DNA of 64,000 bases from DASRDU01 sp035560235 (GCA_035560235.1 DATMAG010000089.1:117938-181937), one strand, 5' to 3'; shown: positions 51,178-59,916, counted from the first letter of the stretch. Made by a program: numbers and translations. Notes: a model not told the origin generated them from the sequence alone.

Positions 51178-52812
51178 ATGAACGTCAGACGATACCGTGC
51201 CGCGACCATGCGCGCGGCGCTTGAACAGGCCAGAGAAGAACTCGGCGCTGATGCGCTGGTGCTCGAAACCAGAGAGATTCGCGCCGGCGGGTTTATGGGC
51301 ATCGGCTCGCGCCCGATGGTCGAATTGCGTGTCGCCGCGAGCGAGACGCCGCAGCCTGCGCCCGAGAGTTCAGGACAATCGAAGCGGAAAAAACAGCAGG
51401 TGAATCTGACCGATGATGAACTGGCCTGGCCGCTCAGCATCACGGGACAGAACCTTACTCAGCAGAAAAGGACTGACTCACCCGTTCTCAGCGAGACTGA
51501 GGGGAGTAACGACCTGACAGGCAGAAAAGGGCCAGAACTGCCTGTCAGCCCCTCAGAGATTGCCACCCGTCAGCCCGCCACGCAGCGCCCGCGCGCGACA
51601 AACCGCATGCGCATTGGCGCTCCGGCCTTCGCCACTCTGGCCGCGAAGACTTACGCGAACGAAGCCGGAAGGAAGGAGACGGCAACTGCTCCGGTCGCCG
51701 CAGGCCGCGCATCTGCAATGACGAAGGCTGCCGGTCAGGAGCAAGTCACTTCAGAGGCTGAACTGAGCCTGCGTGCCGGTTTTGAGGGCAGCAGTCAGAG
51801 CGTCGAAGCAGGCGCATCAGGGCGCAGCGAAGCCCGTGCCACAGATCAGCGTGAACTGATCAGCCGGGAACTGGCCCGGCTGCGCGCTGAACTGCGGGCC
51901 GAGATGCGGGCGATGACCTTTTCAATCAGCGCCTTTGCGCATCAGCCCGCTGTTCACGAAGGCATTACCCGCGATGCGCGTGAGGTTTTTGATTCAACGC
52001 CTGAGATTTTCGATTCGCCGTATTACGAAACCTATCTGCTGCTGACGCAAACCGGGATGTCGCCCGCGCTGGCCCGCCAGGCTGTGCGGGCGGCGTTCGT
52101 CGGTGGCCTCAGCGAAGTGCGTGATGCCGGCACCGTCGCCCGCGCCGGACTGGCCGGAGCGCTGCCGAACCTGGTGCGCTTTGCCGATGACGCGCTCTCG
52201 TTTGCGCCCGGCACAGAAGGCGCGCCCGCCGCGAGCGTCTTTATCGGCCCGACCGGAGTCGGCAAGACGACGACCATCGCCAAGCTGGCCGCGCGCGTGA
52301 TTTACCGGATGCGCCGCCGCGTCGAGCTGATCACGCTCGACACCTGGCGCATCGCCGCGACTGAACAGCTCAGGACCTATGCTGAAATCATCGGCGTCGG
52401 CTGTCACATCGCGCGGTCGCTCGAAGAACTCGAAGAACTCATCAACCGGATGTCGCGGCACGCCGTGATTCTGGTTGACACTGCCGGACGCAGCCCGCTC
52501 GACCTGAGCGACTGCGCCGAATTCTGTGAATACCTGCGCCGCCGTCAGGACGTGCGCAAATTTCTGGTGCTGCCCGCGACCACGCATCCGACCGATGCCG
52601 AAGCCGCGCTCGCGCAGTTCACCGTCTACGGCGCTGACCGGCTGGTGCTGACCAAGCTCGATGAAACGGCGCGGCCCGGAGCCGCCGTCAGCGTGGCCGC
52701 TTCAGCGGGCCTGCCGCTCGCCTATCTGTGCAACGGCCAGCGCGTGCCTGAAGACCTTGACCGCGCCACGCCGCTCTCGTTCGCCAAAAGTGTCGTGGGG
52801 ATCAGAAGCTGA
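51178..52812 (+). CDS. flhF: Flagellar placement GTPase FlhF
   Basis: 544 residues. The N-terminus matches the B domain (RRYRAATMRAALEQAREELG, GADALVLETREIRAGG). Residues 60-230 form a low-complexity linker that contains a palindromic DNA insertion. The C-terminal NG domain of SRP-type GTPases shows G1 FIGPTGVGKTTTIAKLAA (about 355), TLDTWRIAATEQLRTYAE, G3 VDTAGRSP and G4 LTKLDETARPG. FlhF marks the flagellar pole and recruits the first basal-body parts; FlhG next door counters it. Its ATG follows flhA by 49 bases. The linker is longer than in Bacillus FlhF (366 residues in total), closer to the longer proteobacterial forms. Confidence 0.95.
   Translation: MNVRRYRAATMRAALEQAREELGADALVLETREIRAGGFMGIGSRPMVELRVAASETPQPAPESSGQSKRKKQQVNLTDDELAWPLSITGQNLTQQKRTDSPVLSETEGSNDLTGRKGPELPVSPSEIATRQPATQRPRATNRMRIGAPAFATLAAKTYANEAGRKETATAPVAAGRASAMTKAAGQEQVTSEAELSLRAGFEGSSQSVEAGASGRSEARATDQRELISRELARLRAELRAEMRAMTFSISAFAHQPAVHEGITRDAREVFDSTPEIFDSPYYETYLLLTQTGMSPALARQAVRAAFVGGLSEVRDAGTVARAGLAGALPNLVRFADDALSFAPGTEGAPAASVFIGPTGVGKTTTIAKLAARVIYRMRRRVELITLDTWRIAATEQLRTYAEIIGVGCHIARSLEELEELINRMSRHAVILVDTAGRSPLDLSDCAEFCEYLRRRQDVRKFLVLPATTHPTDAEAALAQFTVYGADRLVLTKLDETARPGAAVSVAASAGLPLAYLCNGQRVPEDLDRATPLSFAKSVVGIRS
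51497..51556. repeat. Palindrome inside the flhF linker
   Basis: CTGAGGGG (51497-51504) and CTGACAGGCAG (51514-51524) pair exactly with CTGCCTGTCAG (51538-51548) and CCCCTCAG (51549-51556), with a 9-base bulge and a 13-base loop. It keeps the frame and encodes part of the disordered linker. Confidence 0.6.
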
Positions 52813-52854
52813 AAGATCAGACAGAGAGCTGTCTGTTGTGTTTTGAAAACAGAA

Positions 52855-52926
52855 TAGTCCGAGGTTGAGTTTTGAGTTCTGGCCCGAACTCGCATCTCAA
52901 ATCTCCCCTCTCAAAATTCAAATCTC
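52855..52926. repeat. Heptamer-like hairpin between flhF and flhG
   Basis: The left side has GTTGAGTTTTGAGTTC and the right side has GAACTCGCATCTCAAATCTC, then CTCAAAATTCAAATCTC. Runs of TCAAA/TTGAG units pair imperfectly. It fills the gap between the flhF stop and the flhG start. Confidence 0.45.
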
Positions 52927-52929
52927 GTG

Positions 52930-53847
52930 ATGATTGACCAGGCTACAACACTTCGTCTGATGGCCGCTGTCAGCAACGGACAGCAGCCGTCAGCCTCATC
53001 GAAGGCCGCAGAGATTCCGCCCGCGCCGAAGCGCCCGACGCGGACGCGCACGATTGCCGTGACGAGCGGCAAGGGCGGCGTCGGCAAATCGAACGTGGCT
53101 GTGAATGTCGCGCTCGAACTGGCCGCGCTCGGCCACAGCGTCTCGCTGCTCGATGCCGATCTCGCGCTCGCCAATGCTGATGTGCTGTGCGGACTCAATC
53201 CGCAATATCACCTCGGGCATGTCATTGCAGGGCAGCGGTCGCTTGCGGAAGTGATCCTCGAAGTTTCGCGCGGCGTGCGACTGATTCCCGGCGGCAGCGG
53301 GATTGCTGAACTGACCGAACTTTCGCGCGAACAGCACTCCCGGCTGATTGACGAACTTTGCGCCGTCGAGTGCGAATCAGATTTCATGCTGATTGACACT
53401 GCCGCAGGCATCGCCGCCAACGTGACCGGCGTGCTGCGCGCAGCCTCTGAAATAGTCGTTGTCACCACCCCTGATCCCACCGCCGTCGTTGACGCCTACG
53501 CGACCATCAAGGTCATCAGCCAGCAGGCTCCTGGCACCCCGCTCTGGATCGTCGTCAACGATGTCGTCGGCATTGGCGATGCCGAACGAGTCTTCGCGCA
53601 GCTGCACACCACCGCGGCGCGCTTTCTCGGCCTGCAGATTGCCCACCTTGGAACAATCCCGCGCGACGCCGGGCTGGTTGAAGCCGTCCGCGAACAGGTG
53701 CCGGTCGTCGAATATGCGCCGGAGAGTCCGGCGAGCCGTTCCCTGCGGCTGATTGCGCGTTATCTGGCTCAGGCCGGCGCGCAGCGGAAACAGGCTGAGC
53801 AACCCCGCGAAGCCTTCTGGCAGTCGCTGACCCTGACGGAAGCCTGA
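52930..53847 (+). CDS. flhG: FlhG (FleN/YlxH) MinD-type ATPase
   Basis: 305 residues from ATG 52930; a GTG one codon earlier is possible. The MinD-type P-loop is complete: VTSGKGGVGKSNVAVNVALE with the deviant Walker A lysine, LLDADLALANADVL, and DFMLIDTAAGIAANV. The stretch YHLGHVIAGQRSLAEVIL fits FlhG. A short N-terminal segment, with MIDQATTLRLMAAVSNG, resembles the DQAxxLR motif that stimulates FlhF GTPase. The C-terminus has an amphipathic part (SRSLRLIARYLAQ) for membrane binding. It limits flagellar number and position with FlhF, directly upstream. FliA follows 49 bases later. Confidence 0.94.
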   Translation: MIDQATTLRLMAAVSNGQQPSASSKAAEIPPAPKRPTRTRTIAVTSGKGGVGKSNVAVNVALELAALGHSVSLLDADLALANADVLCGLNPQYHLGHVIAGQRSLAEVILEVSRGVRLIPGGSGIAELTELSREQHSRLIDELCAVECESDFMLIDTAAGIAANVTGVLRAASEIVVVTTPDPTAVVDAYATIKVISQQAPGTPLWIVVNDVVGIGDAERVFAQLHTTAARFLGLQIAHLGTIPRDAGLVEAVREQVPVVEYAPESPASRSLRLIARYLAQAGAQRKQAEQPREAFWQSLTLTEA

Positions 53848-53896
53848 ACAATCCGAGTCACTGTCCCTGCCCGGGCAGCGGGCCGCCCGAAACCGG

Positions 53897-54721
53897 ATGC
53901 CTGGTAAAAGATCAACTCAGCAACAATCCACCAGTGAACGACCGAATCGCATGACTCTGAGAAAGGCATTGAAAACAAACCCGGCGGCCCGGTATGCCGC
54001 GCGCGCGGGCGCAGGCAGCGCCGCCGCCGGTGATGATCCGTCAGCCAGAGCCGGTCGCAATGCGCTCGTCGAAGCCCATCTGCCGCAGGTCAGAATCGTT
54101 GCTGACCGGCTGCTGCAGAAACTGCCGCCCTCGGTTGACCGCGATGATCTGATCGGCGCGGGAGTCCTCGGACTGCTCGAGGCCGTCAATCGCTACGACC
54201 CGGCGCGCGGCGTGCTGTTCAAGACCTATGCTGAAACGCGCATTCGCGGGGCCATGCTCGACAGCCTGCGCGACCTCGACTGGGCGCCGCGGGCGCTGCG
54301 CCACCGGGCGCGCGAACTCGAACTGGTGACGCGTGAACTGGAACAGCGGCTGGGCCGCGCTGCTGAGGAAGAGGAAGTCGCGGCAGCGCTCGGCGTTGGA
54401 ATTGAAGAGTACCACGAACTGCTGAGCGACCTGCGCGGCCTCAGCGTGACCGATCTGGAGACTGACGATGAAGAGCAGATGCGCGCGGTGCCGGACGATC
54501 CGGCCCTGCTGCCGCTGGCTCAGTACGAACGAACGGAAACCCGCACCCGGCTCGCCGCCGCCGTTGACCGGCTGCCCGAACGCGAACGCCAGGTGATCGC
54601 TCTTTACTATCACGAGGAACTGACCATGAAGGAGGTCGGCGCGGTGCTCGGCCTCACCGAATCGCGCGTCTCACAGCTTCACACCCAGGCCGTGATTCGC
54701 CTGCGCTCGGCAATGAAATAG
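53897..54721 (+). CDS. fliA: Flagellar sigma factor FliA (sigma-28)
   Basis: 274 residues from ATG 53897, with a further possible start at 53951 (MTLRKALKT). Sigma region 2 is clear: LVEAHLPQVRIVADRLLQKL, DDLIGAGVLGLLEAVNRYDP, FKTYAETRIRGAMLDSLRDL, with DWAPRALRHRARELE following. Region 3 is DWAP-linked, and region 4 shows RLPERERQVIALYYHEELTM, then ESRVSQLHTQAVIRLRS as helix-turn-helix. The order of conserved blocks and length of the domain fit FliA/WhiG. The anti-sigma factor FlgM is encoded 8 kb downstream in the same run. It controls late flagellar and chemotaxis genes. Confidence 0.94.
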   Translation: MPGKRSTQQQSTSERPNRMTLRKALKTNPAARYAARAGAGSAAAGDDPSARAGRNALVEAHLPQVRIVADRLLQKLPPSVDRDDLIGAGVLGLLEAVNRYDPARGVLFKTYAETRIRGAMLDSLRDLDWAPRALRHRARELELVTRELEQRLGRAAEEEEVAAALGVGIEEYHELLSDLRGLSVTDLETDDEEQMRAVPDDPALLPLAQYERTETRTRLAAAVDRLPERERQVIALYYHEELTMKEVGAVLGLTESRVSQLHTQAVIRLRSAMK

Positions 54722-54770
54722 TGGTCAGTGCGATTCCGGCTGTTCACTGACCACTAACCACTGATCACTG
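54721..54770. repeat. GTGGTCA/ACTGACC heptamer hairpin between fliA and fliM
   Basis: Starts GTGGTCAGTG and ends with TTCACTGACCACTAACCACTG, then ATCACTG, right up to the fliM ATG. The two sides pair and consist of 7-base units. Related hairpins sit before flgI and flgJ. Confidence 0.6.
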
Positions 54771-55754
54771 ATGTCAAAGGATCTGCTGACAACTGAAGAG
54801 ATGTCGTCGCTGCTTGAGAGCGGAGCGGCGGCGGGAATGGGCGCGATGCCCGGCCCGGCGGCGGGCGACAAGCGGCGGCGCGTTGTGCCTTACGACTTTC
54901 GCCGTCCGGATCGCGTCTCGAAGGAGCAGCTGCGTTCGCTCTATCTGCTGCACGATCTCTTTGCGCACAGTTTGTCATCGAGCCTGCCGATCTTTCTGCG
55001 GGCGATTTCAGAGGTCACGCTGATCTCGGTCGAGCAGCAGGCATATGTCGAATACCTTTACGGGCTGCCCGACCCGACGGCGATCTTTACGCTGGCGATG
55101 CACCCGCTGCAGGGAATGGCGATTCTCGAACTCAATCCTTCAATCGCCTTTCCGGTGATTGACCGGATGCTCGGCGGGCAGGGCGAAACGATCAGCGCGC
55201 CGCGCCCGGTGACCGAGATTGAGCAGCGCATCCTCGAAGGTTTTCTCAAGATCGTGATTGACGATCTGCGCGAGGCGTGGAAGCCGCTCGTCGAACTCGA
55301 TCTGCAGATCACCGGACGCGAAACGCGCCCGCAGATGCTGCAGATCGTCGCGCCGAACGAGGTCGTCCTGGCCATAGTCTTTCAGGTGCAGATCGGCGAG
55401 GCGCGCGGAATGATGAGCCTCTGCCTGCCCGCGATCACGCTCGAACCGATTCTGCAGAAGTTCAATCAGTCGCTCTATTCGCGCATCCGCGAGGTTCCGG
55501 CAGGTCAGACGCGGGCGCTGCTCGATTCGATGGCGCGGGTGGAATTTCCGGTGACGGCTGAAATCACCGGCACAAAGGCGGCGGTGGATGATCTGATGCG
55601 TCTGGCGCCGGGCGATGTGCTGCGACTTGAGCACGCCGTCACTGAAGCTGTTTCGATCAGCGTCGGCGGCGTCGCCAAATTCGAAGGCAGCCTCGTCGCC
55701 CGCGGGAAAAGAATGGCCGTGCAGATCACCCGCACGCTGCGCGGTGAAGAGTAA
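54771..55754 (+). CDS. fliM: Flagellar motor switch protein FliM
   Basis: 327 residues. The N-terminus has the EMSSLLESG helix; near it PYDFRRPDRVSKEQLRSLYL is the FliM signature, continuing with LHDLFAHSLSSSLPIF. The middle CheC-like domain runs to about residue 225, with VEYLYGLPDPTAIFTLAMHPL, FPVIDRMLGGQGE and RPVTEIEQRILEGFLK. The C-terminal SpoA domain follows (LPAITLEPILQKF to GVAKFEGSLVARGKRMAVQI). It forms the C-ring middle and binds phospho-CheY through the N-terminal helix. The start directly follows a heptamer repeat, and no Shine-Dalgarno sequence is obvious. The next gene is 24 bases downstream. Confidence 0.95.
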   Translation: MSKDLLTTEEMSSLLESGAAAGMGAMPGPAAGDKRRRVVPYDFRRPDRVSKEQLRSLYLLHDLFAHSLSSSLPIFLRAISEVTLISVEQQAYVEYLYGLPDPTAIFTLAMHPLQGMAILELNPSIAFPVIDRMLGGQGETISAPRPVTEIEQRILEGFLKIVIDDLREAWKPLVELDLQITGRETRPQMLQIVAPNEVVLAIVFQVQIGEARGMMSLCLPAITLEPILQKFNQSLYSRIREVPAGQTRALLDSMARVEFPVTAEITGTKAAVDDLMRLAPGDVLRLEHAVTEAVSISVGGVAKFEGSLVARGKRMAVQITRTLRGEE

Positions 55755-55778
55755 AAACGTTTCTCTCTGAACTGTTCT

Positions 55779-56663
55779 ATGTCCGATTCGATGGAGAAAA
55801 AACTGGTCAATGCCTTTGCCGAGGCCTGGGGCGAGGCCGCACCGGCGCTGTTGGGGCGACCGTCCGAACTCGGCCTGCTGGCGCTGCGCGAGGTCAGGAG
55901 CGAGGACATGGAATCAGCCCTGGCGGTGGCCGTGACCTGGTCTTCGGCCTTTGCCGCAGCCTGTTCCGGCGCGATGCCGGGCGTCTTCGTCTGTCTGTTC
56001 AAGGGCGAGGACAGCGACGAAATCGAAAAGCTCGCGAAAAGGGAGACGGACGGCAGACCGAAGCCCGGAGGCCGCGCGGTCGTGACTGCGGCGTTGCAGG
56101 GCGTGGCGGCCAGGCTCGGCGCAGACGCGCCGGTCTTTGCGGAAATCACCTGGCTCGATCTGGCGGCTGATGTTTCGCGGCTGGCCAGAGTGGCCGGAGA
56201 TTCAGCCTGGATCGGCACCTGTTCGCTCACGCTCGGTGATGAAATGACTCAGGCGCTGCTGCTCTATGCTCCCAACGGATCAATGGAGGCTGTGAGAGTG
56301 AAAAATCAGGCCGCTGCAACGGCCTCAGCGACTGCGACCGCTGCAGCCGTTCCGTCGCCGCAGCCTGCGCCATCGCGCCGCGCGCCGCGCCAGCCTGAAG
56401 CGCCGCGCAATATCGAACGCCTGCTCGATGTCGAACTGGAGATCATTGTCCGTTTCGGCCTCACCAGTCTGCCGCTGCGTGAAATCGTGCGGATGGGCGT
56501 GGGCACGATGATCGAACTTGACCGCGCCGTGGATGAGCCGGTCGAACTGCTGGTCAACGGTCGCCCGCTCGCGCGCGGCAACGTGGTCGTGATTGATGGC
56601 TATTACGGGGTGCGCATCACCGAAATCGGTGAACCGTCGCAGCGCCCGGTGTCGCTTGTCTGA
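55779..56663 (+). CDS. fliN: Flagellar switch protein FliN/FliY-like
   Basis: 294 residues. The C-terminal 90 residues are a classical SpoA domain: LLDVELEIIVRFGLTSLPLR, EIVRMGVGTMIELDRAVDEP, VELLVNGRPLARGNVVVIDG, YYGVRITEIGEP. The N-terminal 165 residues (MEKKLVNAFAEAWGEAAPAL onward) are not seen in a minimal FliN (about 110-140 residues) and resemble the longer FliY architecture, where a CheC-like domain precedes the SpoA domain. I see no clear CheC phosphatase motif (D/S-x(3)-E-x(2)-N), so it is probably not an active phosphatase. An Ala/Pro-rich linker joins the halves. It forms the lower C-ring. The next gene starts 16 bases downstream. Confidence 0.9.
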   Translation: MSDSMEKKLVNAFAEAWGEAAPALLGRPSELGLLALREVRSEDMESALAVAVTWSSAFAAACSGAMPGVFVCLFKGEDSDEIEKLAKRETDGRPKPGGRAVVTAALQGVAARLGADAPVFAEITWLDLAADVSRLARVAGDSAWIGTCSLTLGDEMTQALLLYAPNGSMEAVRVKNQAAATASATATAAAVPSPQPAPSRRAPRQPEAPRNIERLLDVELEIIVRFGLTSLPLREIVRMGVGTMIELDRAVDEPVELLVNGRPLARGNVVVIDGYYGVRITEIGEPSQRPVSLV

Positions 56664-56679
56664 GAATGAAAGGAGAGAG

Positions 56680-57150
56680 ATGAACCAGTTACCAGTCAGT
56701 CACATTATCGCCGCTGCTTCGGTTTCGGCTGCCATTGCCTGCGGCTGGCTCTGCCTCAGGCTGGCGCGCCAGGCGCGCGAGGCCGTGCAGCATCTGCTCG
56801 CCGTAGCCTGCGAACACGAAGGCGAACTGACGAGCGTCAAACAGCAGCTCAGCACCGTTTCGCAGTCTGCCGCTGAACAGACGCGCCGCATTGCGTGGCT
56901 TGAAACCACACGCCGCCCGGCAGGCATTCAGGAAGAACCGGTCGCGGCTGCCAGTCAGTTCGTCGCGCCGCAATCGCCGCAGCCTGCGAGACTGAGCGTG
57001 ACCGAACGCCGTCATCGCGTCCTGGCGCTCGCGCGGCGCGGCCTCGATGTGGGCGTCATCGCCACTTCGCTCGGCCTCCCGCACGGCGAAGTCGAACTGA
57101 TCATCGAACTCAGCAAAGCAGCGGCTGAAGGCCGGTCAGCTTACAACTGA
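56680..57150 (+). CDS. Single-pass membrane protein of flagellar loci (DUF6115-like)
   Basis: 156 residues from ATG 56680, which follows AGGAGAG; a longer frame from 56593 would overlap the fliN gene. One membrane helix (about 8-27, IIAAASVSAAIACGWLCLRL), a coiled coil (about 35-75) and a C-terminal helix-turn-helix-like motif ALARRGLDVGVIATSLGLPH, followed by GEVELIIELSK, are visible. This anchor-coil-HTH pattern occurs in small proteins next to the flagellar rod and switch genes in several phyla (DUF6115 or DUF2802 types). Their role is not known; they may help assembly or tether the export apparatus. It sits between fliN and flgF. A CATTCTC-type repeat follows. Confidence 0.75.
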   Translation: MNQLPVSHIIAAASVSAAIACGWLCLRLARQAREAVQHLLAVACEHEGELTSVKQQLSTVSQSAAEQTRRIAWLETTRRPAGIQEEPVAAASQFVAPQSPQPARLSVTERRHRVLALARRGLDVGVIATSLGLPHGEVELIIELSKAAAEGRSAYN

Positions 57151-57158
57151 GGAACACG

Positions 57159-57235
57159 CATTCTCCATTCTCCACTTTCTTCGAGACAGAACAGCAGTGA
57201 AAGAATGGAGAGCTGAGACTTGAGAATTGAGAACG
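57159..57235. repeat. CATTCTC-type inverted repeat before flgF
   Basis: CATTCTCCATTCTCCACTTTC (57159-57179) pairs with GAAAGAATGGAGAGCTGAG and GAGAATTGAGAAC (57200-57235) with a bulge. It fills the gap before the flgF start and shares units with 9119-9214 and 977-1081. Confidence 0.6.
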
Positions 57236-57249
57236 AACGGATTGCAGCG

Positions 57250-58086
57250 ATGAACATTGGTCTGTACACGGCTTATCTCGGCATGCGGTCGCGGTCGCGC
57301 ACGCTCGAAGTGATTGCGAACAACATCGCCAACGCTTCGACCACCGGCTTCAAGGCCGAGCGACTTTATTACCGTTCGGTCGAAGCGGCGGAACTCGAAA
57401 GGCAGCGCGCCACGCTCGCCGCTTACGAACAGGCCCGCGCTGCTGCCGTGACTGAGCAGCCGTTTGAATTCGGCAACTTCACCCGCGACGAGCAGGCGGC
57501 AAATCGGCATCTTGAAAACGATCTGCGTCGCGCGCTCGGCGTCGAAACCGGCAGCTTCGCTGATCAGTCGCAGGGGCCGGTGCGCGATACGGGCAAGCCG
57601 CTCGATGTCGCGCTGCTCGGTGACGGTTATCTGGTCGTGCAGACGCCGCGCGGCACTCGCTACACGCGCGCCGGATCGCTGACGATTGATGCAGACGGGC
57701 AGCTTGTCACGCAGCGCGGCGAACTCGTCGTCGGTGAAGGCGGGCCGATCACGCTGCGCAGGGGTGAACCGGTGATTGGCGAGGATGGCAGTGTGATGGT
57801 CGGCGGGCAGAACGTGGGCCGCCTGAAGATCGTCAGCTTCAAGGATCCGCGCACGGCGCTCACGAAGGAAGGCGACAACCTCTTTGCCGCAAGCGGCACT
57901 GAGAAACCGCGTGAAGCCGTCAGCACCCGCGTCGTTTCAGGCGCGCTCGAAACCTCGAATGTCAATTCGATCGCTGAAATGGCCGCAATGATTCAGAACT
58001 CGCGCGAATTCGATTCGCTGCAACGCTCGATCACCCTGCTGATGAACGATCTGCGCCGGGCTTCGGGCGAAATCGGCAGGCTTTGA
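57250..58086 (+). CDS. flgF: Flagellar proximal-rod protein FlgF-like
   Basis: 278 residues from ATG 57250 (MNIGLYTAYLGMRSR); the upstream frame lies in repeat DNA. The N-terminal rod motif is clear: NNIANASTTGFKAERLYY. The central domain holds TGKPLDVALLGDGYLVVQTP and TRYTRAGSLTIDADGQLVTQ, and the C-terminus SNVNSIAEMAAMIQNSREFD is the usual NVN/helix motif. A Tyr/Glu/Ala-rich insertion follows the N-terminal motif. FlgF and FlgG share this pattern; position before flgG and the shorter C-terminus argue for FlgF. It is part of the proximal rod, exported by the flagellar apparatus. flgG starts 12 bases downstream. Confidence 0.9.
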   Translation: MNIGLYTAYLGMRSRSRTLEVIANNIANASTTGFKAERLYYRSVEAAELERQRATLAAYEQARAAAVTEQPFEFGNFTRDEQAANRHLENDLRRALGVETGSFADQSQGPVRDTGKPLDVALLGDGYLVVQTPRGTRYTRAGSLTIDADGQLVTQRGELVVGEGGPITLRRGEPVIGEDGSVMVGGQNVGRLKIVSFKDPRTALTKEGDNLFAASGTEKPREAVSTRVVSGALETSNVNSIAEMAAMIQNSREFDSLQRSITLLMNDLRRASGEIGRL

Positions 58087-58098
58087 GATGGAGGAATT

Positions 58099-58887
58099 AT
58101 GACCAGAGCTTTGTATACGGCTGCAACCGGAATGATGGTGCAGCAGCAGAATGTGGACAACATCGCCAACAACCTGGCCAACGCGACGACGGTCGGTTAC
58201 AAGCGCGTGCGGCTGGAGTTTCAGGATCTGATCTATCAGAACCTGCGGACGCCGGGCGCTTCGGCCAATTCGTCAACGCCGCTGCCGGTTGGTTTGCAGA
58301 TCGGGCTTGGAGCGCGGGCGATTTCAAGCGAACGCATCTTCCTGCAGGGCGATTTTCACCAGACGCAGGGGCCGCTCGATCTTGTCATCGAAGGCAGCGG
58401 GTTCTTTCAGGTGCGCCTGGCGAACGGCGACCTGGCTTACACGCGCGCCGGTTCGTTTCACCTCAACGCGCAGGGGCAGGTGGTGACGGCGACGGGCGAA
58501 ACGGTTGAACCCGCGATCACCATTCCGCGTGAAGCGACCTCGATCACCATCGGCAATGACGGCACGGTCAGCATCACCGTGCCGGGTCAGGCCAACGCGC
58601 AGAACGTCGGTCAGATTCAGCTCGCCACGTTCGTCAATCCGGCGGGGCTTGAATCAATCGGGCGCAATCTCTTTCGTGAAACGGCGGCTTCAGGCCAGGC
58701 GACGCTCGCCGCGCCGGGCGCGCAGGGCAACGGGACAGTCAATCAGGGCTATGTCGAAGGCTCGAACGTCAACGTCGTCGAGGAACTGGTCAACATGATT
58801 TCGGCGCAGCGCGTGTATGAAACCAACTCGAAGGTCATCACCGCCGCTGACCGCATGCTTGGCACAATCAATCAGGCAGTCTCGTAA
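58099..58887 (+). CDS. flgG: Flagellar distal-rod protein FlgG
   Basis: 262 residues, the standard length. Landmarks are TRALYTAATGMMVQQQNVDN, NNLANATTVGYKRVRLEFQD, LVIEGSGFFQVRLANGDLAY, TRAGSFHLNAQGQVVTATGE and the C-terminal EGSNVNVVEELVNMISAQRV, then YETNSKVITAADRMLGTINQ. These are FlgG-type motifs, including the D-x-x-x-N-N-L-A-N helix. It forms the long distal rod that passes through the P and L rings. The start has GAGGAATT upstream. flgA follows 20 bases later. Confidence 0.96.
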   Translation: MTRALYTAATGMMVQQQNVDNIANNLANATTVGYKRVRLEFQDLIYQNLRTPGASANSSTPLPVGLQIGLGARAISSERIFLQGDFHQTQGPLDLVIEGSGFFQVRLANGDLAYTRAGSFHLNAQGQVVTATGETVEPAITIPREATSITIGNDGTVSITVPGQANAQNVGQIQLATFVNPAGLESIGRNLFRETAASGQATLAAPGAQGNGTVNQGYVEGSNVNVVEELVNMISAQRVYETNSKVITAADRMLGTINQAVS

Positions 58888-58907
58888 TCGCAACGCGGAG
58901 CGCTCCT

Positions 58908-59903
58908 GTGTTCACTGCACGCAACACAATCATCGTTCTGCTCGCGCTGCTTGCCTGTGCTGGCAGCGGCGTGGCGCAGGAGTCGCGGCCAGTGGTGCGC
59001 GTGGCGGCTGAAGTGACGGCGCGGGGTGAACGGCTGACGCTCGGTGAACTGGCTGAAGTGATGGCGAAGGACGAGACGGCGCGTGAGCGACTCAGCGCGA
59101 TTTCGCTCGGTTATGCGCCGAACGTCGGCGCAGTGCGCGAAATCAGTCGCGACAGAATCGCGCTGGCGCTCGCGGCTGCCGGGTTCACATCTGAAGCGGT
59201 GCAACTGGAAGCGCCCGCCCTCGTGCGAATCAGACGCGCCGCTCAGGTGATCGAGCAGACATTGATTCGTGAAGCGGTCGAGCGCGTCGCGCTGGCTGAT
59301 CTGACCGGCAGCGGTGCGACGGCAAGACTCGTGCGACTCGATCTGCCTGCGCTGATCGAAGCGCCGTCAGGCAGAGTCGAAGTGCGGGCCTCGACCGGCA
59401 CTGTGCGCGATCTGTTCGCTCCCTTCACGGTCTTTATTGAAGTGTGGATTGACGGTCGGCTGACGAGCCGCTTCAGCGCAACCGCTCAGGTCGAAGCACA
59501 CGCGCCGGTTGTCGTCGCTGCGAGAGATGTGGCGGCGGGGACGCGGGCGCGCCGCGATGATTTCACGATTCTGGTGCGCAGACTTGAACGGCCCGCTGCG
59601 TCATACATTCGCGATCTGAACCGGCTGCGCGGTCTGACGCTGCGCCAGGCAGTCGCGCGCGGCGAGGCGCTCGTGACCGAAGCGCTCACGGCTGAGATCA
59701 TCATCCGGCCCGGCGACGCGGTGCGCATCATCGCGCAATCGGAGGCTGCGGATGAAAAGTCCGGCTGCCTGCAGATTGTGGTCGAAGGCGAAGCGCGCGG
59801 AGCCGGACGGATCGGCGAGCGCATTCCGGTGCGGAACAAAATCTCAGGCGCGCTCCTGCAGGCAAAGGTGGTGGATGAAGGACTGGTGCGCGTTGAGTTC
59901 TGA
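58908..59903 (+). CDS. flgA: Flagellar P-ring chaperone FlgA
   Basis: 331 residues beginning at GTG 58908, with GGAG upstream. A signal peptide covers 1-23 (IIVLLALLACAGSGVAQ). The SAF-type domain and ring-assembly region are in the second half: VVVAARDVAAGTRARRDDFT, LRGLTLRQAVARGEALVTEA, IIRPGDAVRIIAQSEAADE, then GAGRIGERIPVRNKISGALL. FlgA is a periplasmic chaperone for assembly of the FlgI P-ring; flgH and flgI follow here, in the expected neighbourhood. The N-terminal half (about 24-200) is longer than in E. coli FlgA (about 220 residues in total), as in other long FlgA forms. flgH starts 13 bases downstream. Confidence 0.9.
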   Translation: MFTARNTIIVLLALLACAGSGVAQESRPVVRVAAEVTARGERLTLGELAEVMAKDETARERLSAISLGYAPNVGAVREISRDRIALALAAAGFTSEAVQLEAPALVRIRRAAQVIEQTLIREAVERVALADLTGSGATARLVRLDLPALIEAPSGRVEVRASTGTVRDLFAPFTVFIEVWIDGRLTSRFSATAQVEAHAPVVVAARDVAAGTRARRDDFTILVRRLERPAASYIRDLNRLRGLTLRQAVARGEALVTEALTAEIIIRPGDAVRIIAQSEAADEKSGCLQIVVEGEARGAGRIGERIPVRNKISGALLQAKVVDEGLVRVEF

Positions 59904-59916
59904 AAAAGGAGTCACC

